NCBI GenBank assembly: GCA_013151315.1
Contig: JAADIN010000094.1
Coordinates: 1-16,400, forward strand
Length of the DNA: 16,400 nucleotides
Origin: Planctomycetota bacterium
GTDB lineage: Bacteria; Planctomycetota; Planctomycetia; Pirellulales; Lacipirellulaceae
Reading direction: 5' to 3'
Positions within the stretch are counted from its first letter, which is position 1. Each line of letters starts with the position of its first letter. This document shows positions 6,878-14,594 of this stretch, piece after piece. The notes beneath the pieces were generated by a model. The model saw only the letters and a program-made list of their open reading frames with translations. It searched no databases and had not been told where the DNA came from. The translations under genes were made by a program, and so were the position numbers.

Positions 6878-8137
6878 GTGGATCCAATCCCGATGCCTTT
6901 CCCTTCTTCCAACCCGAACCAAGACGGCACCAGCAAAGCACTACCGGAGCGCGATGCGGTTGCGATGAAGAATTTTACATTCGACGCTTCCGCGGCGGAG
7001 GCCACCAAGCGGAAGGGGAAAAACCAGGAGACAAGCCGACGGCTGGTCGACACCGCGACACTGCTTTCTGCTGAATCGTCTCATGAGAAGGGGGCCCTTA
7101 ATCGGGCGCAAGCGTCGCCGTTACACATCGTGATCAAACCGAATGAAAAAGTCCGCCGAGGCATGCCTTCGTGGCTCCTGAGTCTTCTCCTGCATGTCCT
7201 CCTTTTCTTGCCTTTGGGTTTCTTTGGCTTGGCAACGAGCCAAGAAAGACAAGACCACCTCGACTGGACACCTAGCCCGATCGTGGTCGAAGAAATCGAG
7301 CGCATTGTGGATATTGAAATCGATCCGCTGGAAACGATCGAGTCCCTCGACGAGTCTGACATGCCGGATTGGGACGATCTCTCGGCAGAGTCGGACTTGG
7401 CGAACGTTTCGGGCGAGTTTGCGCCAATCTCTGAAGGCCTGGACTCCAATGGCCTGGATGATTTGGGCATGCTCCTCGGCGACGGCAACGGCCTCTCAAG
7501 CCTGGACGAAGGCCCCGGCCCCGCGGCAACGGCAAAATTCTTCGGCACCCAAGTCGAAGGGAAACGAATTCTCTACATACTCGACAATTCGGGCGGTATG
7601 AAAAAAGGGAAATTCGAAACCTTGGTCGCCGAACTCCTCAAGAGTGTCGATTCTCTGCAACCGAGACAGCAATTTTACGTCATCTTTTATAGCGATACGG
7701 TCTACCCTTTGTTCTATCCGCAGTCGGCAACCAATTTTGTTCGTGCGACGAAGGAGAACAAAGAATTTCTTCGTGAGTGGCTCGATACCGTGGAGTTGTG
7801 TCTTGGCAACAGTATCGATGAAGCGATTACCGCAGCGAACCTGATTCGTCCCGATGTGGTTTTTTTGCTCACCGATGGAAGACTGTTTACGACCGATGCG
7901 AAAGAGAAAATCTTGCTCGACGGAGCTAATCGAGACTTTCCTATCAACACTTTTGGGATGGGTGTCAAAGAAAACAGCAACCCTGCCATGGAACTACAGT
8001 TGGTTGCCGAAGCAAATCGAGGCATTTATCGAGAGATTCAAGTATCTCCCGAGGCAAGAGCTATTGCTAAGGTAAGATTGCGGCCGTACCACCGTGTGCG
8101 ACCAGGAGCAATCTGGGGCCTAACCATTACCAAGTGA
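6878..8137 (+). CDS. Membrane-anchored von Willebrand factor A domain protein
   Basis: This 419-residue protein has a charged cytoplasmic N-terminus and one membrane segment (about residues 98-119, PSWLLSLLLHVLLFLPLGFF). An acidic, Asp/Glu-rich linker spans residues 125-215, and a VWA domain follows from FFGTQVEGKRILYILDNSGG (residues 221-240). The metal site is degenerate: the motif is D236-N-S238-G-G240 where DxSxS is usual, and the Thr position reads GNS (310-312). Asp333 in LLTDG is kept. Planctomycetes carry many such one-pass VWA proteins of unknown function; a role in envelope protein contacts is a guess. The start is uncertain: GTG 6878, ATG 6893 and ATG 6965 are in frame and none has a strong Shine-Dalgarno. 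Confidence 0.82.
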   Translation: MDPIPMPFPSSNPNQDGTSKALPERDAVAMKNFTFDASAAEATKRKGKNQETSRRLVDTATLLSAESSHEKGALNRAQASPLHIVIKPNEKVRRGMPSWLLSLLLHVLLFLPLGFFGLATSQERQDHLDWTPSPIVVEEIERIVDIEIDPLETIESLDESDMPDWDDLSAESDLANVSGEFAPISEGLDSNGLDDLGMLLGDGNGLSSLDEGPGPAATAKFFGTQVEGKRILYILDNSGGMKKGKFETLVAELLKSVDSLQPRQQFYVIFYSDTVYPLFYPQSATNFVRATKENKEFLREWLDTVELCLGNSIDEAITAANLIRPDVVFLLTDGRLFTTDAKEKILLDGANRDFPINTFGMGVKENSNPAMELQLVAEANRGIYREIQVSPEARAIAKVRLRPYHRVRPGAIWGLTITK

Positions 8138-8160
8138 GGCCCGCAAAAAAAGCGGGCCTC
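8136..8160 (+). terminator. Terminator-like hairpin after the VWA gene
   Basis: GAGGCCCGC and GCGGGCCTC form a perfect 9-bp GC-rich stem around a loop of seven A residues. The stem begins inside the VWA stop codon (8135-8137). No T-run follows, so termination by a simple intrinsic mechanism is uncertain. Confidence 0.6.
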
Positions 8161-8678
8161 GAACGAGCCAAAGACTCTTTGACTTAACGAATCGGTCAGG
8201 GGCAATTGAACCAGTCCGTCACAGTTCGTCCGAGGACCCGCGGGCCAGCGTGATTAAGGAAGCCGCGAGCTGGCGTACCAGCCCGAAACTCCGGTAGCCT
8301 GTAGGGCACTTTGTGTGCCACACCGGTGGCTTGGCCTCAGAGGGCCCTTTGATGAAAATTGTCTAACCTTTCCCCATACAAGGAGTTAAGGTGAGACACC
8401 GAGGCCCTATCGAAGGTCCCGATTTCACCCGCTGGCTGGTCCCGCAAGTGGGGAAGTATTTTCATACTGCAGTACGCTCAAGCACTTTGTGGCAAATCGC
8501 AGCATGGCTCGTCGAAGCTCCAAAAACGGGGTAGATTGGTCTCATTACGGGATTTCCGGCAGGTAGTAAAAGTCGTAAGCCTTTTTATGGTAGTGGGTTA
8601 TCTATTACTGCTCGGCGTCCAAGGAGGAAACAAAGGAGGATATCAAGGCATCTGACCATGGTCTCGTTTCGAGATCGT
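8161..8678. other. Long intergenic stretch with short palindromic debris
   Basis: About 520 bases carry no recognisable gene. The first part (8240-8340) has short inverted pieces, for example GCCAGC/GCTGGC near 8253-8276 and GGCAC..GTGCC near 8304-8320, resembling intergenic repeat remnants. A possible small ORF sits at 8391-8534. Around 8620-8645 two purine-rich AAGGAGG runs occur close together with no suitable start codon nearby. I see no tRNA, tmRNA, RNase P RNA or known riboswitch core. Confidence 0.5.
8391..8534 (+). CDS. Possible 47-residue small protein
   Basis: A GTG at 8391 is preceded by AAGGAG with a 5-nt spacer (aaggagttaaggtg), a near-ideal ribosome binding site. The frame reads MRHRGPIEGPDFTRWLVPQV onward and ends with a TAG after LVEAPKTG. 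I recognise no family. Another frame through the same bases is also open for a similar distance, so the evidence for coding is the binding site alone. Confidence 0.25.
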   Translation: MRHRGPIEGPDFTRWLVPQVGKYFHTAVRSSTLWQIAAWLVEAPKTG

Positions 8679-8777
8679 AGGCTTTGTCAGAAAGCCAGAG
8701 TAGAACGCCTCTCCGAGTCGTTTTCGTCGAAAACAACACGACTCGGAGAGGCGTGCCACACTTTTCTGACAAAGCCT
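8679..8777. repeat. 99-bp nested inverted repeat upstream of kdsA
   Basis: The outer arms aggctttgtcagaaa (8679-8693) and tttctgacaaagcct (8763-8777) are perfect 15-bp inverted copies. The inner arms acgcctctccgagtcgt (8705-8721) and acgactcggagaggcgt (8738-8754) are perfect 17-bp copies with a 16-nt loop that itself contains TTTTC/GAAAA. The architecture matches the 5430-5534 element but the sequence differs. It ends 71 nt before the kdsA start. No clear target-site duplication is visible. Confidence 0.85.
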
Positions 8778-8848
8778 GATTGCTAACGGCTGACAGCTTT
8801 CACTTTGAGCATTAAGATGAAGAGAAAAAGTCAAAAGGAATATCATCC

Positions 8849-9679
8849 GTGCAAAATTATCCCGCCCTCGTCGGCCCCTATCGATGTGGCAAAACCGAGC
8901 CTTTGCTCTGGATCGCCGGCCCTTGTGTCCTCGAAAGCGAACAGGCAGCGCTAGAAATTGCGGAGGAGCTGCGCCGAGTTGCCGATTTGCTGTCGGTGCA
9001 ATTGATCTTCAAGGCTTCGTTCGACAAAGCCAACCGCACCAGCAGCGATGCCTACCGCGGGCCAGGTCTCAAGGAAGGGCTTCGCATTTTGGCTCAGGTG
9101 TCGAAAATCACCGGCCTGCCGGTCACCACCGATATTCATGAATCGTCGCAGGCAGCTGCCGCGGGCGAGGTTTGCGAGGTGTTGCAAATCCCCGCGTTCC
9201 TGGCGAGACAAACCGATTTGTTGATAGCCGCGGCGCGCACCGGAAAAGCAGTCAACGTCAAGAAGGCCCAATTCATGGCTTCTAGCGACATGCAACACGT
9301 TGTCAAAAAACTGACCGATGCCGGTTGCGAAAACATATTGCTGTGCGAGCGGGGCACTTTTTTTGGCTACGGTCGACTCGTTAACGACATGCGAGCCATT
9401 CCCGAAATGCAAGCCTTGGGCGTGCCAGTGGTGTTCGACGCAACGCACAGCGTGCAAGAGCCGGGCGGGCTTGGCGGCGCGACGGGGGGCAATCGCGCGA
9501 TGGTCGAACCGCTTGCCAAGGCGGCGATGGCGCTCGGCGCCGAAGGGCTATTCTGCGAGACGCATCCCGAGCCCGACCGTTCGCCCAGCGACGGCGCCAA
9601 CATGTTGCCGCTTGGCGAGATCGAAGGCGTGATGCGACGCCTACTTGCGATCCGCGATGTCAGCGTTAACCCAACCTAA
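8849..9679 (+). CDS. kdsA: 3-deoxy-8-phosphooctulonate (Kdo8P) synthase, metal-dependent class
   Basis: This 276-residue cytoplasmic enzyme condenses phosphoenolpyruvate with arabinose 5-phosphate to make Kdo 8-phosphate for lipopolysaccharide. Family motifs include FDKANRTS (residues 58-65), NVKKAQFMA (136-144), CERGTFFGYGRLVNDMRAIP (166-185) and ETHPEPDRSPSDGANMLPL (237-255). Cys26 in AGPCVLES, His200, Glu237 and Asp248 match the four metal ligands of the Aquifex-type enzyme with a constant 15-residue offset (11, 185, 222, 233), whereas E. coli KdsA has Asn at the Cys position. This is therefore the metal-requiring class. The start is GTG 8849 with AAGGA about 10 nt upstream. The gene supports an outer membrane with Kdo-containing glycolipid. 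Confidence 0.95.
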   Translation: MQNYPALVGPYRCGKTEPLLWIAGPCVLESEQAALEIAEELRRVADLLSVQLIFKASFDKANRTSSDAYRGPGLKEGLRILAQVSKITGLPVTTDIHESSQAAAAGEVCEVLQIPAFLARQTDLLIAAARTGKAVNVKKAQFMASSDMQHVVKKLTDAGCENILLCERGTFFGYGRLVNDMRAIPEMQALGVPVVFDATHSVQEPGGLGGATGGNRAMVEPLAKAAMALGAEGLFCETHPEPDRSPSDGANMLPLGEIEGVMRRLLAIRDVSVNPT

Positions 9680-9684
9680 AAAAA

Positions 9685-9729
9685 TGTAGGAATGGGGGCC
9701 GGCACTCGCAGGGCTCGTTCCGGCCTACA
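9685..9729. repeat. Imperfect inverted repeat between kdsA and the transglutaminase-like gene
   Basis: TGTAGG (9685-9690) pairs with CCTACA (9724-9729). Alternatively GGCCGG (9697-9702) pairs with CCGGCC (9720-9725), so two exclusive foldings exist. It starts 5 nt after the kdsA stop and follows a run of A residues. It may be a weak terminator or a remnant of a dispersed repeat. Confidence 0.4.
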
Positions 9730-9734
9730 AAACC

Positions 9735-11741
9735 ATGAGAATCGCGGATATGAAGTTACGTGTCGTCTTGGCCACCATGCCATCCGTGATGATCGCTGTC
9801 ATGCTGACCCCCGGCTGCGGCGAGACTCCGTCTCCCTCAAATCGCGCACCAGCAGCGCAGCGTCTTTCCAAAAATCGCCGTGAGAACTCGGCCATGTTGA
9901 TCGGGTCGATCGCCTCGACTCTCAACAAATTGCCCGACGAAATTGTGCTCGAGTTGGCGCCTCCGATTCCCATTCTCGATGACTCAAGAAGCTCGGACGG
10001 CAAAGAAGTCCTCGCAACCTGTCAGGTCACGCCGGCAGTTCCCGACGGCCCTTTCAACTACCTAAAAATTCCCCGAGGGAACGTCGACTTCCGGAAGTTG
10101 GGCGTCCGTGCAGGCGACATCGTGCGTTACTTTGTGGTCGCCGACCAGGAAAGCATCGAGTTTGGCATCCGAAAAGAGACGTACTTGGAACTGCCCGTGC
10201 GCAGGCTCGATTTCAACAACCCGGCAACGGCTCTGATTGTCGAAACGGGGCTTAGCGGAGAAGTGTTGACGCCCGAGCGGATCGAAATCTGGCGTTTTTC
10301 TGATAAACGCATGAATGAAATTCGTGTGCGGCTTACCCGTTACATCAAGCAACGCAAGCCGGCCATCGACTGGGAGCCAAGCCCCGACGAGAGTGCGCTA
10401 CGGCTGCTCACCGATCGTTTGAACCAATGGCTGAGAAACCGACCCAAGACGGAAGATGGCTGGCTGGCAGATCCGCTGCTCAGCAACCTTCCGAAACCTT
10501 GGCTTGAGTCGAAATCGTTCGAGGAAGGATTGTTTCAGCCGACAGAAAGTCGAGAGCTCCAGCAAGCCATCTGGTTGCGAGACATTTCTATTTGGGCCAA
10601 GAAGGATGCGCTCACCGACATCGAGGTTGCCTCGGCGCTGTTTGATTGGACCGTGCGAAACATTCAACTCGACGGGCCAGGCAGCGCAGCAGTCGTCCAT
10701 CGACCTTGGCAGGCATTGATGTACGGACACGGCACGGCCGAGCAACGGGCTTGGGTCTTCGCCGAGCTTTGTCGCCAACAACAGCTCGACGTCGTGATGC
10801 TCGGCCTGGGCAAAAAGTGGTGGCTGCCAGCACTATTGAGCGAAGGGAAGCTCTATCTATTCGACGCTCGCCTCGGCTTGCCTCTTCGCGGAAAAAAACC
10901 AGGCCAAGTAGCAACGCTAGCCGATCTAACAGACGACCCTACGTTGCTAGAAAACCTAAATCTCGACGGAGAGCCAAACTACCCGATCGGTGCCGACGAC
11001 CTGCCACGCATCGAAGCTTGGCTGGTGGCTTCTCCCCTCCAAATGTCGCATCGTGCGGCATGGCTGCAGCAAGCTCTTGAAGGAGATGATTTCGTCGTGC
11101 TTTCGGCCGACCTGCGGCGCGTCGCGAAGAAACTCGCCGAGTCTACGAATGTTTCCGACGTACAGCTTTGGCCAAAACCGTGGGAAACGATTCTGGAAGA
11201 ACAGGCCCTAGGGCCGACCGACCGGTTGGCAGCGGCGCAGCGTTTTTTGGTTTTCGCGCAACGCCCTCGGTTGTGGAAGGCTCGCGTGCTGCATTTCCGG
11301 GGAACGAAAGAGGTACCCTACGAGGACCGAGAAGACCCCCTCGCCCAGCCAGAGTATGGCCATCGAGAGGCCGCCAAGCTGTACCACAATCCACGCATCC
11401 GACCGCCTGAGGAAAAACTCAAACAGCTCGATCCTGGTCGTCAGGCGGTCTATCGCCGAGCAAAAGGCGACGCGAGCTATTGGCTGGGGCTGCTGAGCTA
11501 CGATCGGGGCAAACAGGAAGTGGCCGCCGACTGGCTCGAAAAGCGTACGCTCGCAGCAACCCCCGAGGGTCCTTGGACCGCCGGCGCGAGATACAACTTG
11601 GCCCGTACTTTTGAAGCCCAGGGGAAACTTGCCGAAGCGATCGAATTGCTCCAAGCCAACAATTCGCCGCAGCGCCACGGCAATCTCTTGCGAGCACGTT
11701 GGCTGCAACAGCAGTTGGAGGAGGAGAGTCTGTCGAAATGA
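9735..11741 (+). CDS. Exported transglutaminase-like/TPR protein, probably non-catalytic
   Basis: This 668-residue protein starts with an export signal (KLRVVLATMPSVMIAVMLTP then GC) whose Cys28 sits in an imperfect lipobox (LTPGC). Residues about 295-385 look like a transglutaminase-like fold: ASALFDWTVRNIQLD, then YGHGTAEQRAWVFAELCRQQ and LDVVMLGLG. Aligned by eye, the catalytic Cys position is Ala335 and the usual His is absent, while Asp377 (LFDARLG) remains. The C-terminus (about 575-668) has TPR-like helices (DASYWLGLLSYDRGKQEVAA, ARYNLARTFEAQGKLAEAIE). I do not know its role; planctomycete homologues are usually annotated as hypothetical or transglutaminase-domain proteins. ATG 9735 has no strong binding site; ATG 9750 is an alternative. 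It converges on the gene ending at 11875. Confidence 0.75.
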   Translation: MRIADMKLRVVLATMPSVMIAVMLTPGCGETPSPSNRAPAAQRLSKNRRENSAMLIGSIASTLNKLPDEIVLELAPPIPILDDSRSSDGKEVLATCQVTPAVPDGPFNYLKIPRGNVDFRKLGVRAGDIVRYFVVADQESIEFGIRKETYLELPVRRLDFNNPATALIVETGLSGEVLTPERIEIWRFSDKRMNEIRVRLTRYIKQRKPAIDWEPSPDESALRLLTDRLNQWLRNRPKTEDGWLADPLLSNLPKPWLESKSFEEGLFQPTESRELQQAIWLRDISIWAKKDALTDIEVASALFDWTVRNIQLDGPGSAAVVHRPWQALMYGHGTAEQRAWVFAELCRQQQLDVVMLGLGKKWWLPALLSEGKLYLFDARLGLPLRGKKPGQVATLADLTDDPTLLENLNLDGEPNYPIGADDLPRIEAWLVASPLQMSHRAAWLQQALEGDDFVVLSADLRRVAKKLAESTNVSDVQLWPKPWETILEEQALGPTDRLAAAQRFLVFAQRPRLWKARVLHFRGTKEVPYEDREDPLAQPEYGHREAAKLYHNPRIRPPEEKLKQLDPGRQAVYRRAKGDASYWLGLLSYDRGKQEVAADWLEKRTLAATPEGPWTAGARYNLARTFEAQGKLAEAIELLQANNSPQRHGNLLRARWLQQQLEEESLSK

Positions 11742-11874
11742 TGGACGGAGGAGGAATGGGGAAGGAATTTGTCAATCGTCATTGGTCATTGAAAAAAGGA
11801 AAGCAAGGTGTGGAGGCAAGATAAGTGGCAGTTCTCTTCTGCCGATCGCCTTAAGCCTGATACCTACCGCCTCA

Positions 11875-13245
11875 TCATTCAACAATCTCAAACGGCACAC
11901 TCGTTTGGCCGATCTTGTGGCTCAACTGATCGGTGATGGTCAGTTGCAGTTGGTAGTGGCCCGCGTAGATTTGTGTCGGCAAGGCGACGCCATATTGCAT
12001 GTGGAAGTCGCGGCGCTGCTTTTTGCACCGATCTTCGACGTCGGGAAATTGGGCGCCGTCGACTCGCGTGCCATTCTTATCAAGCACTTCGTAGCTGGTG
12101 CTCAGTTGGGTATGAAATCCTTCCTTGGTCGATTGGCTCCGGAAGTTCTCGACTTCGGTGTAAAGCGTCACCTGCTCGCCTGGACGAAACTTGGTTTCTT
12201 CACGCTCCTGGTAGACTCCAAAACCGTCGACCGAGTCGACAAACGTCAGGTTGCGAACGTGCAAGGTTGCGAGTTCGGCTAGGCTGGCTCGGGCGCTGTC
12301 CAAATGAATCAGGCTGCCGGCGGCGCGGCGTTTTACGTCGGGCTGCTGCTCGTTGTCGAGATACGTTGAAAGCGCAAAAAGTTGCTTCGACCAATAATCT
12401 TGCTGCGTACTCGAAGCCCCGGGAATCGGACTCACCGCGGCACTCTCTTGGCCTGCCAACAGACGCAAGAGTCGCAATCGCATGTGCTGCTGCACGTCTT
12501 CGACGCTCGACGGCGGTTCTTGAGTCGCCTGTTCCATCGAAACAATCGCGGCTTGAAGATGTTTTTCACTGGCTCCTAAGGGAGCCAAAGGGGCCACATG
12601 GCCTGTTTGTTCGACGACTTGGCGCTCGTCAGCAGAAAAATCGGCAACAGCCGGAGCGACCGGTTTGTGATCAATCGGAGTATTTCGCGGCGGTGGCATT
12701 GGAGAAGTTGGCCCCATCGCCGTTTGCTCTGAAGAGGTTGCAATAGACGGCATACCTTTCGGGGCACCGTCTTTCGGAGCGTTATTTTCTTTGAGAGCAT
12801 AGACCGAGTCTGACGAGACGCTCGAATCGGGAGTCTCCCCTTCCGGGCTTTGCGATTCTTTCGCCGCCAGTTGCTCTCGAAACGCGAGCGCCGACTGAAA
12901 CTGCTGAACCATCCGAGGCCAGTGCTCTGGCTTGGCTGCATGCAGGTTGGCCATCAACTTTTGTTGGGCAGCGTGGTCGACCGCGCCAATTTGCTGCAAT
13001 TCGTCCATTACCGCAGCCATTGCTTCCTCGGTCGTTTGAGGTGCATCGCTGAGACCGGGTTCGAGCGACTCGGCAGGGTCCGCGGTCTCTAAATTCTCTG
13101 CCTGAGAAACCAAGCTCGTGTTTTGCACTACCGAAACCGAATTGGCAGCAGACTGGCCCAGCGTCCACGGAGACATGCAGCCACTGGCCGCGGTAATAAC
13201 CGCGACGGCTAACGCGACGTTAAGCTGAGAACACTTACGCATCAT
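11875..13245 (-). CDS. Putative lipoprotein of unknown function
   Basis: This 456-residue protein begins with a lipoprotein signal (QLNVALAVAVITAASGC, Cys23 as the modified residue) followed by a long Ser/Pro/Glu-rich, low-complexity region (about 25-230) with no recognised fold. The last 120 or so residues are more structured: VRNLTFVDSVDGFGVYQERE, FRPGEQVTLYTEVENF, TSYEVLDKNGTRVDG and YAGHYQLQLTITDQLSHKIG, a beta-rich pattern. I have no functional name for this domain. ATG 13245 (MMRKCS) was chosen because it gives the signal peptide; the open frame runs on to 13749 inside holA, and ATG 13290 is another option. It follows holA on the same strand after 98 nt and may be cotranscribed. Confidence 0.78.
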   Translation of the reverse strand: MMRKCSQLNVALAVAVITAASGCMSPWTLGQSAANSVSVVQNTSLVSQAENLETADPAESLEPGLSDAPQTTEEAMAAVMDELQQIGAVDHAAQQKLMANLHAAKPEHWPRMVQQFQSALAFREQLAAKESQSPEGETPDSSVSSDSVYALKENNAPKDGAPKGMPSIATSSEQTAMGPTSPMPPPRNTPIDHKPVAPAVADFSADERQVVEQTGHVAPLAPLGASEKHLQAAIVSMEQATQEPPSSVEDVQQHMRLRLLRLLAGQESAAVSPIPGASSTQQDYWSKQLFALSTYLDNEQQPDVKRRAAGSLIHLDSARASLAELATLHVRNLTFVDSVDGFGVYQEREETKFRPGEQVTLYTEVENFRSQSTKEGFHTQLSTSYEVLDKNGTRVDGAQFPDVEDRCKKQRRDFHMQYGVALPTQIYAGHYQLQLTITDQLSHKIGQTSVPFEIVE

Positions 13246-13343
13246 CACCGCATAGCTGGTTGATTGAGCTGTCGTAAATAGACGTAGCATAGGGGGCAGA
13301 TCGTAGAAAACAGGACGGCAATCTGCAAGCTCATTGCTGATCG

Positions 13344-14429
13344 CTATTTTGCGAGCCGCACAATCAGCGTCTCGAGGACGCGTCGGGCACGCTCCTTGGT
13401 CGAGTTGTAGCCTTTGAGCTGCAAATCGGCTGCTAGCAACCAGCCATAGAGTTGCTTGGCTCGAGGCCTGCCAATCTGCTTCAACTGCCCTTCGGCAGAC
13501 GAGAGTTTGAAAGGCGGCATGCCACTTTGCTGTAGTGCCGTTCGGAGCGAAATCGGTTGGCGTCGCGACTCGGCCCGTTCGTAAGAGCGGGCCGCGGCAG
13601 CGAAGCGACGGAACGTTGAGGCCATTTGCGGTAGCAGCGCGTGCGGCTCTTCTCCGGCGGCAAGCAAGCGGTCGAGCTGATCGAGGGCTTCGGCCGCACG
13701 ACCTTCTGCGGCCGCATCGATCATGTCCCAAGTCTTCCGCGTACGCCAACTGCCCACGTGCTTGCGAACCAGTTCGGCGTCAATTGCCTTCCCTTCGGTT
13801 GTCAAAAGCGAAAGCTTGGCAACCTCTTGGCATAGAATACCCACCTCGGTCGGCAACTGCTCGAGCAGCAAATCGACAGCCGGCCGTTGGAGTTCGACTT
13901 CGTGCTGAGTGCGCGCAACGTGGATCAACCAGCCTTTGAGTTGCTTGGTAAACTCGGTGAGTTCGCGCCCTTGCGTCGGTACTTGGCAACGAATCGTCAG
14001 CCCGCTCTTGGCCACTGCCTTGGCCAAGCGAGTATTGCCAGGCCATGTTTTGACTTCGAGCACAAGAATCGCGTCGGCGATCGGTTTTTCGAGGTACTGC
14101 TCAAATTTCTCTCGGCATCGCTTGACCATCGCGTCGGCTTCTTCGACCACAACGATCCGGCGTTTGGCGCCAAATAGCGAGCGCTCGCGTAGCGCATCCA
14201 TCACGTCTGGCATTTCGGCAACGCGGCCATCAAACGATTCGCAAGCCAATCCCTCGCCGCTGTCTCCCTCCTGGTCGTCCCGGCTAAGCTCGCGCACCAG
14301 CGTCGTACGCACTTCATGACGAAGAAAAGCGTCGTCGCCCGCGATTGCGCAAAGGGGCCCCGGCTGATGCTTGTCGGGAGCGGTCAGGTATTGAAGTGCA
14401 GCGACGATCGTCGTTGGCGTCTTGGCCAT
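13344..14429 (-). CDS. holA: DNA polymerase III subunit delta
   Basis: This 361-residue protein fits the delta subunit of the clamp loader, which opens the beta sliding clamp. The N-terminal AAA-like domain shows the typical CAIAGDDAFLRHEVRTTLVR opening (residues 27-46), SLFGAKRRIVVVEEADAMV (about 84-102) and FEQYLEKPIADAILVLEVKT. The helical linker shows LPTEVGILCQEVAKLSLL, and the C-terminal collar domain has WDMIDAAAEGRAAEALDQLD followed by RLLAAGEEPHALLPQMASTF. Family length is about 330-360. The start ATG 14429 has an AGGAAA only about 20 nt upstream, too far to be a good binding site. The gene is divergent from the matrixin-type protease gene. Confidence 0.9.
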   Translation of the reverse strand: MAKTPTTIVAALQYLTAPDKHQPGPLCAIAGDDAFLRHEVRTTLVRELSRDDQEGDSGEGLACESFDGRVAEMPDVMDALRERSLFGAKRRIVVVEEADAMVKRCREKFEQYLEKPIADAILVLEVKTWPGNTRLAKAVAKSGLTIRCQVPTQGRELTEFTKQLKGWLIHVARTQHEVELQRPAVDLLLEQLPTEVGILCQEVAKLSLLTTEGKAIDAELVRKHVGSWRTRKTWDMIDAAAEGRAAEALDQLDRLLAAGEEPHALLPQMASTFRRFAAAARSYERAESRRQPISLRTALQQSGMPPFKLSSAEGQLKQIGRPRAKQLYGWLLAADLQLKGYNSTKERARRVLETLIVRLAK

Positions 14430-14594
14430 GGTCTATACGTTAGGGTTTCCTGGGGGATTGATACGTCTACGTCCGTTTGCTTGCCCTGCTTGTCGTGGCA
14501 GGTTATCGTAGTATAGAGCCAGCATCACCAGGGGCGAAAGATGGTCCACAGGCCTCCTTCTCCACACTAGAACCGATCTACCCAGGCAAGTCTC

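Noticed and set aside
8562..8645. Resemblance to a 16S rRNA 3' end (AAGTCGTAA followed later by AAGGAGG)
   Set aside because: Only isolated short words match; the bases between them do not, and no rRNA helix sequence surrounds them.
8658..8792. ORF beginning ATG GTC TCG across the nested palindrome
   Set aside because: It is open only because it runs through both palindrome arms; the AAGGAGG lies about 18 nt upstream, too far, and the peptide has no protein-like pattern.
11742..11874. Terminator between the convergent genes ending at 11741 and 11875
   Set aside because: Only a 5-bp GGCAG/CTGCC hairpin without a T-run is visible, too weak to annotate.
13246..13749. N-terminal extension of the lipoprotein frame by 168 residues
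   Set aside because: It overlaps the conserved 3' part of holA in another frame, is Arg/Ala-rich and has no family features, while the ATG at 13245 gives a proper lipoprotein signal.
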